A stretch of 64,000 bases of DNA from Desulfomicrobium baculatum DSM 4028 (lineage in GTDB: Bacteria > Desulfobacterota > Desulfovibrionia > Desulfovibrionales > Desulfomicrobiaceae), in NCBI RefSeq assembly GCF_000023225.1, contig NC_013173.1, forward strand, positions 3,474,501 to 3,538,500, in the 5' to 3' direction. This document shows, piece by piece, positions 53,290-63,118 of the stretch. The translations under genes and the position numbers were made by a program. The notes below the pieces were generated by a model. It saw only the letters and a list, made by a program, of their open reading frames with translations. It had not been told where the DNA came from and searched no databases. The stretch's first letter is position 1; the number at the start of each line of letters is the position of its first letter.

Positions 53290-55524
53290 TCATCCACACT
53301 TGGTGAAGCCGCAGGACGGACAGACAAAGCACCCTTCCTGAAAGACCAGCTCCGTCATGCATTCGGGGCATTCGGTCTTGGACAGGGATTTGTAGGAACT
53401 GCTCGGAGTGGTACCTTGCAGATACTTGTTTTCGAGCACCCAGGATACCGCATCGGGAATGGAAAGGAGCATGCCCTTTTTCTGAAAAACCGGATGCTCC
53501 CCTCCGATCCCTTTGAGCTGCTTGACTATTTCACGAACATGCACGCCCGAGCGAAGCGCCAGGGAAACCAGCCGGCCAATGGCTTCGGCCTTGGCGGTGA
53601 TGGATCTGCCCGAGCGGCCGATGGTGGTGAAAACCTCGAAAGGCTTGCCGTTGACCTCGTTGACCGTCAGATACAGGTCGCCAAGGCCCGTGCGGACCTT
53701 CTGCGTGAATCCGTAGACGATGTCGGGCCGGTCCATGGGGCGGCACTCGTCACTCTTCTTCTCTTCCTTATTGCCATCTCCGGTGCACAGGACCTGCACG
53801 CTCTTGCAGCCGTCGCGGTAAACCGTGACGCCTTTGCAGCCTTCTTCGTAGGCCATCCAATAGATCTGGTAGATGTCTTCCTGGGTAGCGGAATTGGGCA
53901 GGTTGACCGTTTTGGAGACGGCATTGTCGGTGTGCTTCTGGAAGGCCGCCTGCATCTTCAGATGCCACTGCGGCTCGATGTCCATGGAAGTCACGTAGAC
54001 GTTCCTGAGCTCTTCAGGGAGAAAATCCATGTTCTTGACCGAGCCTTTTTCAATCACCTCGGCCATGAGCTTTTCGGAATAGCATCCCTGGTCGTGCAGG
54101 GCTTTGACGAAAAAGCTGTTGGCCTCGGTCAGCTTTTCGCCGTCCATGACCTGACGCACGAAGCACAGGGCGAAAAGAGGCTCCACCCCGGAGGAACATC
54201 CGGCGATGATGGACAGGGTGCCTGTGGGGGCAATGGTCGTGGTCGTGGCATGGCGGTAAGGCCCCAGATTCTGTTCCTTGTAGATGGAGGTCTCGTAGGA
54301 CGGAAAGGGACCACGCTCCTTGGCCAGTTCCTTGGAAGCGGATCTGGCTTCCTTTTGGATGAAATTCATCATCTGCTCGGCGAGCACGATGGCCCGGCGG
54401 CTGTCGTAGGGCAGGCCCAACTGGTACAGAAGATCGGCCCAGCCCATTACTCCAAGCCCGATCTTTCTGTTCTTGCGCACAGTCTCCGTGATGCGGTCCA
54501 GCGGGTATTCCGAAGCGTCGATGACGTTGTCCAGAAAGCGTACGCTCAAATGCACCACTTCACGCAGCCTGTCCCAGTCGATTTCAACGCCCTCGTCCTT
54601 TTCGCGCACGAAACGGGCCAGATTGATGGAACCGAGGTTGCAGGCCTCGTAAGGCAGCAGGGGCTGTTCGCCGCAAGGGTTGGTGCTCTCGATCTCGCCC
54701 TGGTCCGGATTGGGGTTGTCGCGGTTGATGCGGTCGATGAAGATGATTCCCGGATCTCCGCTCTCCCAGGCCTTGCGCACCAGGAGCTCGAAGACTTCGC
54801 GGGCTTTGAGCTTTTCGATGACTTCCTGCGACTGGGGGGCGACAAGGGGATATTCCTCGTCATTCTCCACGGCCTGCATGAATTTTTCGGTCAGGGCCAC
54901 GGACAGGTTGAAATTATTGAGGTCCCCCTCGCGTTCCTTGGCCCGGATGAATTCCAGGATATCGGGATGGTCGACGCGCAGGATGCCCATGTTGGCTCCG
55001 CGCCTGGTTCCACCCTGTTTGACCTGCTCGGTGGCCGTGTTGAAAATCTTGAGAAAGGAGATGGGGCCCGAAGCAACGCCGCCGGTGGAACCGACCCGGC
55101 TGTCCTTGGGACGCAGACGGGTGAAGGAAAAGCCCGTGCCGCCGCCGGACTTGTGGATCAGCGCCGCGTTCTTCACCGCGTCGAAGATCTCGTCCATGGA
55201 GTCGCCGACAGGCAATACGAAGCAGGCCGCCAGTTGTCCCAGTTCCGTGCCGGCGTTCATGAGGGTCGGGGAATTGGGCAGAAAATCGTACTCGGTCATC
55301 AAGGAGTAAAACGTGCGGGCCAGATCCTTGGGTTTGAAAGGCGAAGACGGGTAGTTCTTTTCCATGGATGCTATGCTTGCCGCCACTCTCCAGAACATTT
55401 CCTTCGCTGTCTCAATGGGCGTTCCGTCCAGTCCTTTGCGCTGGTAACGTTTTTTGAGCACCAACTCGGCGTTGGAATTGAGACTCACGTCGGGCAGATC
55501 AGCCGGCATTTTCATAACGTCCAT
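53290..55524 (-). CDS. nrdJ: Vitamin B12-dependent ribonucleotide reductase (class II)
   Basis: 744 residues. Class II RNR makes deoxyribonucleotides with an adenosylcobalamin-derived radical and works with or without oxygen. Seen: PNSPTLMNAG, the first active cysteine in QLAACFVLPV, KSGGGTGFSFTRLRP, the STNPCGEQPLLPYEACNLGSINL loop with the radical-site cysteine, and ATTTTIAPTGTLS. The C-terminus has a zinc-ribbon-like CPEC ... CPSCGFTKCG, which carries the reducing cysteine pair. GAGG precedes the ATG. It lies 16 bases ahead of the kinase gene, so the division/signalling run may start from its promoter. Cobamide-handling genes are near 62.4-63.6 kb. Confidence 0.97.
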   Translation of the reverse strand: MDVMKMPADLPDVSLNSNAELVLKKRYQRKGLDGTPIETAKEMFWRVAASIASMEKNYPSSPFKPKDLARTFYSLMTEYDFLPNSPTLMNAGTELGQLAACFVLPVGDSMDEIFDAVKNAALIHKSGGGTGFSFTRLRPKDSRVGSTGGVASGPISFLKIFNTATEQVKQGGTRRGANMGILRVDHPDILEFIRAKEREGDLNNFNLSVALTEKFMQAVENDEEYPLVAPQSQEVIEKLKAREVFELLVRKAWESGDPGIIFIDRINRDNPNPDQGEIESTNPCGEQPLLPYEACNLGSINLARFVREKDEGVEIDWDRLREVVHLSVRFLDNVIDASEYPLDRITETVRKNRKIGLGVMGWADLLYQLGLPYDSRRAIVLAEQMMNFIQKEARSASKELAKERGPFPSYETSIYKEQNLGPYRHATTTTIAPTGTLSIIAGCSSGVEPLFALCFVRQVMDGEKLTEANSFFVKALHDQGCYSEKLMAEVIEKGSVKNMDFLPEELRNVYVTSMDIEPQWHLKMQAAFQKHTDNAVSKTVNLPNSATQEDIYQIYWMAYEEGCKGVTVYRDGCKSVQVLCTGDGNKEEKKSDECRPMDRPDIVYGFTQKVRTGLGDLYLTVNEVNGKPFEVFTTIGRSGRSITAKAEAIGRLVSLALRSGVHVREIVKQLKGIGGEHPVFQKKGMLLSIPDAVSWVLENKYLQGTTPSSSYKSLSKTECPECMTELVFQEGCFVCPSCGFTKCG

Positions 55525-55896
55525 GGATACCTCACTTTCCTTGAAATAATTGTGTACCTATTGAAAATAATTGATTCTTCTTGATCGGTTTTTCTCTGTA
55601 CTGGAGAAGGCTTCAGACTTCAATCGTGAGAAACCGCAGGCAATATCCAATCTCTTCTTTGTCTCTCTAAATAAAGAAATGATTTGGTTATTGAGATTAT
55701 TAGTGCGCGCATTATGTGCGCTTTGTGGTTAACATATCAAAATATTGATAAATTTAAGGTTGGGAAATTTTGATGTCCATTGTTTTTCAGGTTGATCGTT
55801 TTGTGCTCGATCAGAAACAAGGAACAAGGGGACATATTTTGAACATAGTTTTCACCAGGTGTTCGTTTTAAGATCAACGTGCTGATTTGTTTGAAC
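55525..55896. other. 372-bp AT-rich spacer between nrdJ and rfbA
   Basis: No gene supported. GC content is clearly lower than in the flanks. It contains the candidate nrdJ promoter and, at 55701-55723, two copies of GTGCGC separated by a short AT stretch. No clear rfbA-distal terminator is seen on the minus strand; no NrdR box or cobalamin riboswitch could be recognised by eye. Confidence 0.55.
55595..55623 (-). promoter_or_regulatory. Candidate nrdJ promoter
   Basis: On the minus strand TTGAAG (55618-55623) and TACAGA (55595-55600) are separated by 17 bases, about 70 bases ahead of the nrdJ start. Spacing is ideal but both boxes deviate from consensus. Confidence 0.35.
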
Positions 55897-56769
55897 TTAA
55901 AATGACTCTTCGGCGATTTCATGCAGATATTTTCCGTACTCGTTTTTTTTGAATTTTGCGGCCAGGAGCTTGAGTTGCTCCGCGTCGATGAACCCTTTTG
56001 AAAAAGCGATCTCTTCGATGCAGGCGATCTTGAAGCCCTGCCTGTCCTGGATGGCTTGCACAAAGCTGCCGGCCTGCTGCAGGGATTCGTGGGTTCCGGC
56101 GTCCAGCCAGGCATATCCGCGGCCGAGCAGCTCAACTTTGAGGCTGCCTCGGCGCAGGTATTCGCGATTGACATCGGTGATCTCAAGCTCTCCGCGCGGG
56201 GAAGGCCGCAGCTTTTTCGCGATGTCGACAACAGCGTTGTCGTAGAAATAAATACCCGGGATAACATACTTTGATTTTGGTTTGAGCGGCTTTTCCTCGA
56301 TGCTGACGACCTGGCCAGAAGAGTCGAACTCAACGACTCCGTAGCGTTGCGGGTCCTTGACCGGATAGCCGAAGACGATGCCGCCCTTGTCAAGTTCGGC
56401 GCAGTCTTTGAGGACCTTGGACAGGCCTTCGCCGTAGATGATGTTGTCGCCCAGGACAAGGCAGACGCTGTCCTGCCCGATGAAGTCCGCGCCCAGGATG
56501 AAGGCCTGGGCCAGACCGTCGGGCGAAGGCTGCGCTATGTAGGAAAAAGTGAGGCCAAGGTGGCTGCCGTCTCCGAGCACATCCTTGAAGCGCGGCAGGT
56601 CCTGGGGCGTCGAGATGATGAGGATGTCTTTAATTCCCGCCAGCATGAGAATGGAGAGGGGATAGTAGATAAGGGGCTTGTCATAAACGGGAAGAAGCTG
56701 CTTGCTGGTGCCGAGGGTCAAGGGATAAAGGCGGGTGCCCGATCCTCCGGCCAGAATGATTCCTTTCAT
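55897..56769 (-). CDS. rfbA: Glucose-1-phosphate thymidylyltransferase
   Basis: 290 residues. RfbA joins dTTP and glucose-1-phosphate, the first step to dTDP-rhamnose and related surface sugars. N-terminal [32 protein letters not shown] (in two parts) is the nucleotide-binding signature. [16 protein letters not shown] and [10 protein letters not shown] follow. The [10 protein letters not shown] segment completes the sugar-binding site. The ATG at 56769 has AAGGA seven bases upstream. It stands alone: rfbB, rfbC and rfbD are not adjacent, so the pathway must be completed elsewhere. The 3' flank is AT-rich. Confidence 0.97.
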   Translation of the reverse strand: MKGIILAGGSGTRLYPLTLGTSKQLLPVYDKPLIYYPLSILMLAGIKDILIISTPQDLPRFKDVLGDGSHLGLTFSYIAQPSPDGLAQAFILGADFIGQDSVCLVLGDNIIYGEGLSKVLKDCAELDKGGIVFGYPVKDPQRYGVVEFDSSGQVVSIEEKPLKPKSKYVIPGIYFYDNAVVDIAKKLRPSPRGELEITDVNREYLRRGSLKVELLGRGYAWLDAGTHESLQQAGSFVQAIQDRQGFKIACIEEIAFSKGFIDAEQLKLLAAKFKKNEYGKYLHEIAEESF

Positions 56770-56925
56770 GGGATGATCCTTTTGATGCTGTTTCACGACA
56801 AGGAAAACACTACTCCAGACCCACCTCACGGACAAGTGCCGGCTGATTGCGATAATGACAACAGCGCCGGGGTTTGGTAGGCAAAACAGGTCAATACAAA
56901 ATAAATTGAAGCACAAGGGGCCTGC

Positions 56926-57681
56926 ATGCGTGTTACCTGGAAGGATGCATATACCGCCGCCGCAGTGATTATTGGTCAGGGCAGGGATCATCCGCTCATC
57001 CACGGCTGGTTCGATGGCGGCGTGGATCTGCGTGCGGGGGATGTGATCGAGGATCCCCACTGCTGCGTGCAGCTTGAAAACAGGATTCGTCTCTGCCTGG
57101 AGGACGGGCTTTTTATCCCTGCCTGGGTGGGCAGAAAGGAAAAGGGCGTGTTCGTGCCGGGTGAATTTTCATGCGCGCGGGCTCGGCGGGGCTTTTCCCT
57201 GGCCTGGATCACCTTGAGCGACAAGGGATCGCGGGGCGAGCGCGTCGATGCCAGCGGCCCGGCCATTCGCGACGCGGCCATGGAGGCTATGGACATCAGC
57301 CTGGCCCGGGGAATGATCATTCCGGACGAGCCGGAAATCCTCAAGGCAGCCCTTGTGGACAGCTGCCTGTTTCAGGGCTTCGATCTTGTCTTCACCACCG
57401 GCGGAACCGGAGTCGGGCCCCGCGACATCACCCCGGAAGTGACCCTGCCTCTTTTGGACAAGAGGCTGCCGGGGTTTGAGCGGGCCATGACCCAGGCCTC
57501 CCTGGCCAAGACGCCGCACGCCATGATTTCCCGCGCCGTGGCCGGAGTCATGGGTCTCTCCCTGGTGGTCAATCTGCCCGGAAGCCCCAAGGCCGTGCGC
57601 GAAAATCTGCACGCCATCCTGCCCGCGCTCAAGCATGCGGTGGAAAAACTGCAGGGAGATCCTAGGGATTGTGGACAATAA
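56926..57681 (+). CDS. MogA/MoaB-like molybdopterin-binding protein with N-terminal extension
   Basis: 251 residues. The C-terminal 165 residues are a MoaB/Mog domain: [35 protein letters not shown] (the molybdopterin-binding signature) and [14 protein letters not shown]. This domain adenylates molybdopterin before molybdenum insertion. The first about 85 residues ([19 protein letters not shown] ... CARARRG) are not recognised; they contain a Cys pair and short strands. AAGGGG lies five bases before the ATG. It heads a run of six tightly packed genes; why a cofactor gene precedes a sensor kinase is unclear. Confidence 0.88.
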   Translation: MRVTWKDAYTAAAVIIGQGRDHPLIHGWFDGGVDLRAGDVIEDPHCCVQLENRIRLCLEDGLFIPAWVGRKEKGVFVPGEFSCARARRGFSLAWITLSDKGSRGERVDASGPAIRDAAMEAMDISLARGMIIPDEPEILKAALVDSCLFQGFDLVFTTGGTGVGPRDITPEVTLPLLDKRLPGFERAMTQASLAKTPHAMISRAVAGVMGLSLVVNLPGSPKAVRENLHAILPALKHAVEKLQGDPRDCGQ

Positions 57682-59320
57682 CCCTGAACTGAAACCCTCC
57701 GACGAATTCAAAAATTTCTACATCAAATTCTCCGTGATCCGTCTCGGGATCATGGTTTTTCTTTTGCTTTTGGCCATAGCCGAGATCATCAATATTTCGG
57801 ACAGAGGCATGAGGCTGGAAATAAATCGTGATTTGCAGTATATTCTATTTTTTGTCAGTGGTTTTTCATTAAGTATCATATATCTCCTGGCTGCAAAGCG
57901 ATTTATTGGTTCTTTTCTCCTGTTCAGGCTTCAGCTTTTTGCTGATATTTTTTTAACAACGTGGTGGGTTGTTTTAACGGGTGGATCATTCAGCGCATTT
58001 GCTTTTCTTTATATACTCTGCCTGTTTTTTTATGGTCGAATAATTGGATTCAAAACGATAATCATTTCTTCTTTTCTTGTCTGGATTCTTCTCTTCATCA
58101 TATCCTGTTTTCAATTCTACTATCCGCAATATTGGGCTCAGACCCATATCCGCGGTTCCGACTTGGCCTATAACTACAGTTTGCTGACTTTGGCGCTTAT
58201 TTTGGTCAGCTCTTTGGTCAAATTGAGTCGTACGGCGGAGAACCGGCTTCTGTTTCGGCTCATCGAGCAGGAAGAAGCCCTGCGCAAAGCCGAGGAGATA
58301 AAATACCGCGTTTTTGACTGGATCGATGCGGGGCTACTGGTAGTCAACCATGACGGCAGGATCACGACCGTCAACCAACGTACTCTTGATTGGCTTCCCG
58401 GACATGATCGCAACGAAATGGTTGGGACCAGGTTTGATGCCTATTTTCCTGAATTTCTTCCTTTCTGGAAGGATCGCGAGCTTGCGTGCCTGCGTCGAAA
58501 CATGGTCATAAGCACCCATCGCGGCCTAGTTTTCGGATTCAAGATGACCGAATTGCCCGAAAATCAGGGGTGGATGATCCTTTTTTCCGATATCACCGAA
58601 GTGCAAAGACTGGAACGGCAGGTCAAGGAAATGGAGAAGCTGGCCAGCGTCGGCGAACTGGCCGCCGGTCTGGCTCATGAAATGAAGAATCCGTTGGCCG
58701 GGATCAAGACCAGTCTGCAGCTTCTCCTTTCCGATGATCTGGAAAAGGAATTTTCCGACAGGCTCTCACGGGTCATACTGCGTGACATCGACCGTCTTGA
58801 TTTTCTGCTCAAGGATTTTCTGATCTTTGCACGCCCCAAGGCACCCGAGCCGTCCGCCCTTGATCTGGCGACGGAGCTGGACCACGTGCTCATGCCTCTT
58901 CGCCTGCAGTATCCCGGCGTTACGATACGCGCTCAAGTCCGGGATGAGCCGTTTTATTTTGACCGCAACCAGTTGCATCAGATCCTTATAAATCTTGTGG
59001 TCAATGCTTTGCAGGCTCTTGAAAACACGGAAGATCCGAACATCAGCATCCTGGAAGAAAGGGGACAAAGCACCAGGACCCTGGTCATCGCCGACAACGG
59101 CCCGGGGGTGGCTGAGGAGATGGTGGACAAGTGCTTCGACCCGTTCGTGACCAGCAAGGCTGTGGGTTCGGGTCTGGGCCTGGCCATCGCCCGCAGGCTC
59201 GCGGCCCAGAACGGCACATTCATCGATCTTTCCAATATTCCCACGGGAGGGACAAGGGCCGTGCTGGTTCAGGACCTCTCTTTTTTCCGGACCCAAAAGG
59301 ATCCCCAGGATACAACGTGA
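57671..59320 (+). CDS. PilS-like membrane sensor histidine kinase
   Basis: About 549 residues from the GTG at 57671, which overlaps the MogA-like stop; an ATG 36 bases earlier is an alternative. Six membrane helices lie within the first about 190 residues, a layout typical of PilS. A PAS domain follows (VFDWIDAGLLVVNHDGRITTVNQRTLDWL in part), then HisKA with the phospho-acceptor in LAHEMKNPLAGIKTSLQLL and HATPase boxes (LINLVVNALQAL, ADNGPGVAEE, GSGLGLAIARRL). PilS-PilR systems control pilin genes through sigma-54. A PilR-like regulator sits at 22346-23719, about 34 kb away. The stop overlaps the next start (GTGA). Confidence 0.9.
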   Translation: MDNNPELKPSDEFKNFYIKFSVIRLGIMVFLLLLAIAEIINISDRGMRLEINRDLQYILFFVSGFSLSIIYLLAAKRFIGSFLLFRLQLFADIFLTTWWVVLTGGSFSAFAFLYILCLFFYGRIIGFKTIIISSFLVWILLFIISCFQFYYPQYWAQTHIRGSDLAYNYSLLTLALILVSSLVKLSRTAENRLLFRLIEQEEALRKAEEIKYRVFDWIDAGLLVVNHDGRITTVNQRTLDWLPGHDRNEMVGTRFDAYFPEFLPFWKDRELACLRRNMVISTHRGLVFGFKMTELPENQGWMILFSDITEVQRLERQVKEMEKLASVGELAAGLAHEMKNPLAGIKTSLQLLLSDDLEKEFSDRLSRVILRDIDRLDFLLKDFLIFARPKAPEPSALDLATELDHVLMPLRLQYPGVTIRAQVRDEPFYFDRNQLHQILINLVVNALQALENTEDPNISILEERGQSTRTLVIADNGPGVAEEMVDKCFDPFVTSKAVGSGLGLAIARRLAAQNGTFIDLSNIPTGGTRAVLVQDLSFFRTQKDPQDTT

Positions 59321-62300
59321 ATACTTTCATCGCCGATCTGCACATCCATTCCAAATTTTCCCGGGCCACGAGCAAGAACCTCACGCCTAGAAACCTGCTG
59401 GCCTGGGCCGGGATCAAGGGTATCGACGTTTTGGCCACGGGCGACTTCACCCATCCGGGCTGGATGGACATCATCACCCGGCAGCTTGAAGCCGGGGAAA
59501 ATGGACTGCTGCGACTGCGCGACGACAAGGCGCTGGAACAGGAGCTGCCCTGGTACTCCGGGAACATGAACGCGGCGCGTATCCGTTTTATGCTCTGCAC
59601 CGAGATCAGCTCCATTTACAAAAAGCGGGGCAAGGTCCGCAAAATCCATAATCTGGTCTTCATGCCCAGCATCGACGCGGCCCTCAAATTCAACACCCGC
59701 CTGGCGCAGGTCGGGAACCTCGCCTCCGACGGCCGTCCCATTCTGGGACTCGACGCGCACGATCTTCTTGAAATGGTTCTTGAAACCGACCCGCTGGCCT
59801 ATCTCGTCCCCGCCCATATCTGGACTCCCTGGTTTTCCCTGTTCGGGTCGAAATCCGGCTTCGATCGTATCGAAGACTGCTTTGAGGACTTAAGCGGAGA
59901 AATTTTCGCTCTGGAAACCGGCCTCTCCTCCGACCCGGAGATGAACTGGATGCTCAGCGCCCTGGACCGTTTTACCCTAGTCTCGAATTCCGATGCCCAT
60001 TCCGGGGAAAAGCTGGGCCGGGAAGTCACTGTTTTTTCCGGAGAGAGGTCTTTTGCGGGTATTCGCGCCGCCTTGCGGCGCGAGAGCGAAACGACGCGTT
60101 TTGAAGGCACTCTCGAATTCTATCCCGAGGAAGGCAAATATCACCTCGACGGTCATCGCAAATGCGGCGTCATGCTCGAACCCCAGGAGACAGCAGCGCA
60201 CCGCGGGTTTTGCCCGGTCTGCGGCAAACCTCTGACCATTGGCGTGCTGAACCGCATCTTTGCCCTCTCGGACCGGGACTTGCCCGTACGCCCGGCCAAT
60301 CATCCGGGATTCTCGTCGTTGGTGCCCCTGACCGAAATCCTTTCGGAGATTCTGGGGGTGGGTCCCGGCACGAAGAAAGTGCTTGGCATGTACAACCAGC
60401 TTGTTCAGGATTTTGGTTCTGAATTCAGTATATTGCGGGATGTTCCCGAAGAGGACTTGCGGCGCTCCTCCACGGTTTTGGCCGAGGCCGTGCGCAGGAT
60501 GCGGCAGGGCGTGGTTCACAGGCATTCGGGGTATGACGGCGAGTATGGGCGCATCTCCATGTTCGCGCCTCAGGAGCTGCTCGAATTCAAGCATGGGCGC
60601 ATGCTGTCCATGGCTGCCCGTTCCGCGCCGCCGGAAGTATTGGGACAGCGCTGGCGCAAGACCAAGGGGGAGCTCTCGCTCCTGGCAGACGAAGCGGTCC
60701 AGACGGCCAATGAAATGCAAATGGCCGCGATTCTCGCCGGCCCCGGGCCGGTGCTGGTCCTGGCCGGTCCCGGCACGGGCAAGACCCAGACCCTCATGGG
60801 CCGCGTGCGCCACCTGCTTGCGCAGGGCGCCGACCCGGCGCGAATCCTGATTCTGACTTTCACCCGCAAGGCCGCGCGGGAATTGAAAGATCGCCTGCAG
60901 CGGCTTTGTCCGGGCCTGCCCGTGCTGCCCAAGACGGACACCCTGCACGCGCTGGGGCTTGAATACTGGACCTCTGTCATGGGCGAGGCCCCGATCCTTC
61001 TGTCCGAGGAGAGCAGCCGCAGACTTTTCGCGGCCGCCAATCCCGACCTGCAGGGCAAGGAACTCAAAACCGCCTGGAATGAACAATCCCTGGCCCGCGA
61101 GGACGGGGTGCGCATCCCCGGCGAACACACCAGATGCTATCTGGACGACAAGGTCCGCTTCAATCTGGTCGATTACACCGATCTGCTCGAATTCTGGCTC
61201 GAACACCTCGAACTTGGGCAATGCGTTCCGGACTTCGATCACGTCCTGGTCGACGAGGTGCAGGACCTCTCCGCTCTTCAGCTCGGACTGGTCACGGCGC
61301 TTTGTGCCCAGGGAGGGCGGGGTTTTTTTGCCATCGGGGACCCGAACCAGGCCATTTACGGATTTCGTGGCGCGGTGCGTGATGTCGAGGGCAGACTTCG
61401 TGCTCTGTGGCCGGATCTCAAAAGGATCAGGCTGGTCCACAACTATCGCTCGGCGCAGCAGATCCTAAGCCTTGCGGCGCATCTTTTTACGGAAAAGCAG
61501 ACCCTGGTGGCCCAGAAATCCGTCTTGGCGTCCCTCGTGCTGTTCGAAGCCCAGAGCGCCGAGCAGGAGGCGGGCTGGATCGCGGGGCGGGTGCGCGAAC
61601 TCCTGGGAGGCACCGGCCACTGGCAGGCGGACACGCACGAGGGGAAAAACATTTCTCCCGGCGACATCGCCGTGCTGGTGCGTTTCAAGGCTCTTGTCCC
61701 GCCCATTGCCAAGGCTCTTGAGAGCGCCGGGATACCTGTGTCCGTGCCGGAGCAGGAGTCCTTTTTTGTCGATGCGCGGGTGGATCTTCTTTTGCGGATC
61801 GCCGGAAACGTGCTCGGACTGCCCGACGCCGTGGACGAGCAGATTCCGTCCTGTCCCGAGGATGTGGTCGAGAAGGGACCGCTGGCCATGGCCGTCCATT
61901 TCTCAGCGACCCCGCCGTTTGACGCCCTGTTCTGGAAGAGCAGGGCTTTTGTGGATCTGGTCAAGGCCTTCCAGGCCTGCTCGGGCTGGCGCGGACTTTT
62001 GAACATGGTCCGGCTTGAGACCGAGCTTTGCGCCATCAGGGCCAAGGCGCAGAAAGTGCAGATTATGACCATGCACGGGGCCAAAGGGCTCGAATTCGAG
62101 GTCGTGTTCCTGCCCGGCCTGGAAGAGGGCATCCTGCCTTTTGCGGGAATGGACATGCTCCTTGGCAAGCCCGGCGACGATCATGGGCTCGACATGGACG
62201 AGGAACGCCGCCTTTTCTACGTCGGCCTGACCCGGGCCAAATCCATGCTTTTCCTGAGCCACTCGGCCAGCCGCCGCGTTTTCGGCAAGACTTTGAAACT

Positions 62301-62418
62301 CGCCCTGTCGTCCCTGGTGCGCCGTCTGCCGCAGGACATGCTGCGTAAAAGCGCCATCAAGCGCCATGTGCGTCGTAATGAACGGCAGCTGAGCCTTTTT
62401 GACCCGCATGCGCTTTAG
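59317..62418 (+). CDS. EndoQ-type PHP nuclease fused to UvrD/Rep-family helicase
   Basis: 1033 residues from GTG 59317 (AGGA upstream). Residues 1-about 400 are a PHP domain of the TIGR00375/EndoQ type. Metal-binding segments are DLHIHSKFS, ATGDFTHPGW, TEISSIY, HNLVFMPS, PAHIWTPW and SNSDAH, and a zinc-finger-like HRKCGVML ... FCPVCGKP follows near 282-306. EndoQ cuts DNA at uracil, hypoxanthine and abasic sites. From about 465 a complete SF1 helicase follows: GPGTGKTQTL (Walker A), LVDEVQDLSALQ, HNYRSAQQIL, MTMHGAKGLEFEVVFLPGLEEG and ERRLFYVGLTRAKSM. It is thus likely a repair enzyme that nicks and unwinds. It overlaps both neighbours. Confidence 0.93.
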   Translation: MNTFIADLHIHSKFSRATSKNLTPRNLLAWAGIKGIDVLATGDFTHPGWMDIITRQLEAGENGLLRLRDDKALEQELPWYSGNMNAARIRFMLCTEISSIYKKRGKVRKIHNLVFMPSIDAALKFNTRLAQVGNLASDGRPILGLDAHDLLEMVLETDPLAYLVPAHIWTPWFSLFGSKSGFDRIEDCFEDLSGEIFALETGLSSDPEMNWMLSALDRFTLVSNSDAHSGEKLGREVTVFSGERSFAGIRAALRRESETTRFEGTLEFYPEEGKYHLDGHRKCGVMLEPQETAAHRGFCPVCGKPLTIGVLNRIFALSDRDLPVRPANHPGFSSLVPLTEILSEILGVGPGTKKVLGMYNQLVQDFGSEFSILRDVPEEDLRRSSTVLAEAVRRMRQGVVHRHSGYDGEYGRISMFAPQELLEFKHGRMLSMAARSAPPEVLGQRWRKTKGELSLLADEAVQTANEMQMAAILAGPGPVLVLAGPGTGKTQTLMGRVRHLLAQGADPARILILTFTRKAARELKDRLQRLCPGLPVLPKTDTLHALGLEYWTSVMGEAPILLSEESSRRLFAAANPDLQGKELKTAWNEQSLAREDGVRIPGEHTRCYLDDKVRFNLVDYTDLLEFWLEHLELGQCVPDFDHVLVDEVQDLSALQLGLVTALCAQGGRGFFAIGDPNQAIYGFRGAVRDVEGRLRALWPDLKRIRLVHNYRSAQQILSLAAHLFTEKQTLVAQKSVLASLVLFEAQSAEQEAGWIAGRVRELLGGTGHWQADTHEGKNISPGDIAVLVRFKALVPPIAKALESAGIPVSVPEQESFFVDARVDLLLRIAGNVLGLPDAVDEQIPSCPEDVVEKGPLAMAVHFSATPPFDALFWKSRAFVDLVKAFQACSGWRGLLNMVRLETELCAIRAKAQKVQIMTMHGAKGLEFEVVFLPGLEEGILPFAGMDMLLGKPGDDHGLDMDEERRLFYVGLTRAKSMLFLSHSASRRVFGKTLKLALSSLVRRLPQDMLRKSAIKRHVRRNERQLSLFDPHAL

Positions 62419-63118
62419 ACTGGCTGCGCCATCCTGCGTCATCCCGGACCGGGTCGGGCCCAATTGCCGGGCGCTCTCTTCCATGGTGGGCGAGGTCGCG
62501 CTCATGCTCCTTGAGACGCGTGGTTGCCTGGACTACGATGAGCTTGATCTGCCCTTGAATCTGCCTGAACTGGGGCTGACCTACCATGCCCATCTTCCCC
62601 TGGATCTGCCCTGGAAGGACGGTCCGGCCGCCGTTGGCGACGCCATTTTCGCGCTTGAGCAAAAAATTGCCTTTCTCAAGCCACGCGGTTATGTGCTCCA
62701 TCCTCCTGAACCCGGGAACCTCTCCGCGCTGCTGCGGCACAGGCCCGCCCTGTCTTCCATGCTCTGGCTCGAAAATACGCGTGAGGGCGATCTGAGTGGA
62801 ATCTGGGATGAGATACGCGCATGTGGGCTTGGAGTCTGTCTGGATGTGGGGCACATGGTCAGTTATGGCCAAGACAGCCTGATGAGCCTGCCCGGATTTT
62901 TCGAGCGCGTGCGCATTCTCCATATCTATGGCGGAGAATCAAGGAGCGGGCATGCCGGGCTGGGTCAGCTGCCCGATCCGGGCCTGCTGCGCGACATCTT
63001 GCTGCGCGTAGCGGAGGATACGACGCTGGTGGTTGAAATATTTTCTCTGGAAGAGCTCGGACGCTCCTTGAATCTGCTTCAGTCCTGGCTTCTTCAGTGG
63101 GGCATGCACCATGATTGA
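62408..63118 (+). CDS. cbiR: TIM-barrel hydrolase, probable cobamide-remodelling CbiR
   Basis: 236 residues of the xylose isomerase/AP endonuclease 2-like barrel with metal-site segments YHAHLPLDLPW, YVLHPPEP, LWLENTREG, VCLDVGHMVSYG, ILHIYGG and LVVEIFS. CbiR proteins of this fold remove the nucleotide loop from scavenged cobamides so that CobU and later enzymes can rebuild it. The immediate overlap with a cobU-type gene (eight bases) and the presence of a B12-dependent RNR support that role; it remains inference since many barrels of this fold have other substrates. The ATG at 62408 lies inside the helicase gene (11-base overlap). Confidence 0.7.
   Translation: MRFRLAAPSCVIPDRVGPNCRALSSMVGEVALMLLETRGCLDYDELDLPLNLPELGLTYHAHLPLDLPWKDGPAAVGDAIFALEQKIAFLKPRGYVLHPPEPGNLSALLRHRPALSSMLWLENTREGDLSGIWDEIRACGLGVCLDVGHMVSYGQDSLMSLPGFFERVRILHIYGGESRSGHAGLGQLPDPGLLRDILLRVAEDTTLVVEIFSLEELGRSLNLLQSWLLQWGMHHD

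Noticed and set aside
53101..55584. 827-codon open frame on the plus strand opposite nrdJ
   Set aside because: Shadow of the ribonucleotide reductase; no recognisable domain and no ribosome site.
55826..55842. GGGGACATATTTT-like stretch reminiscent of scars near Y1-type (REP-associated) transposases
   Set aside because: One short match with no transposase, inverted repeat or target duplication; too weak to call a mobile element.
55737..56459. Minus-strand open frame of 240 codons overlapping rfbA in another frame
   Set aside because: The rfbA frame has full family motifs; the alternative is serine- and arginine-rich noise ending in AT-rich spacer.
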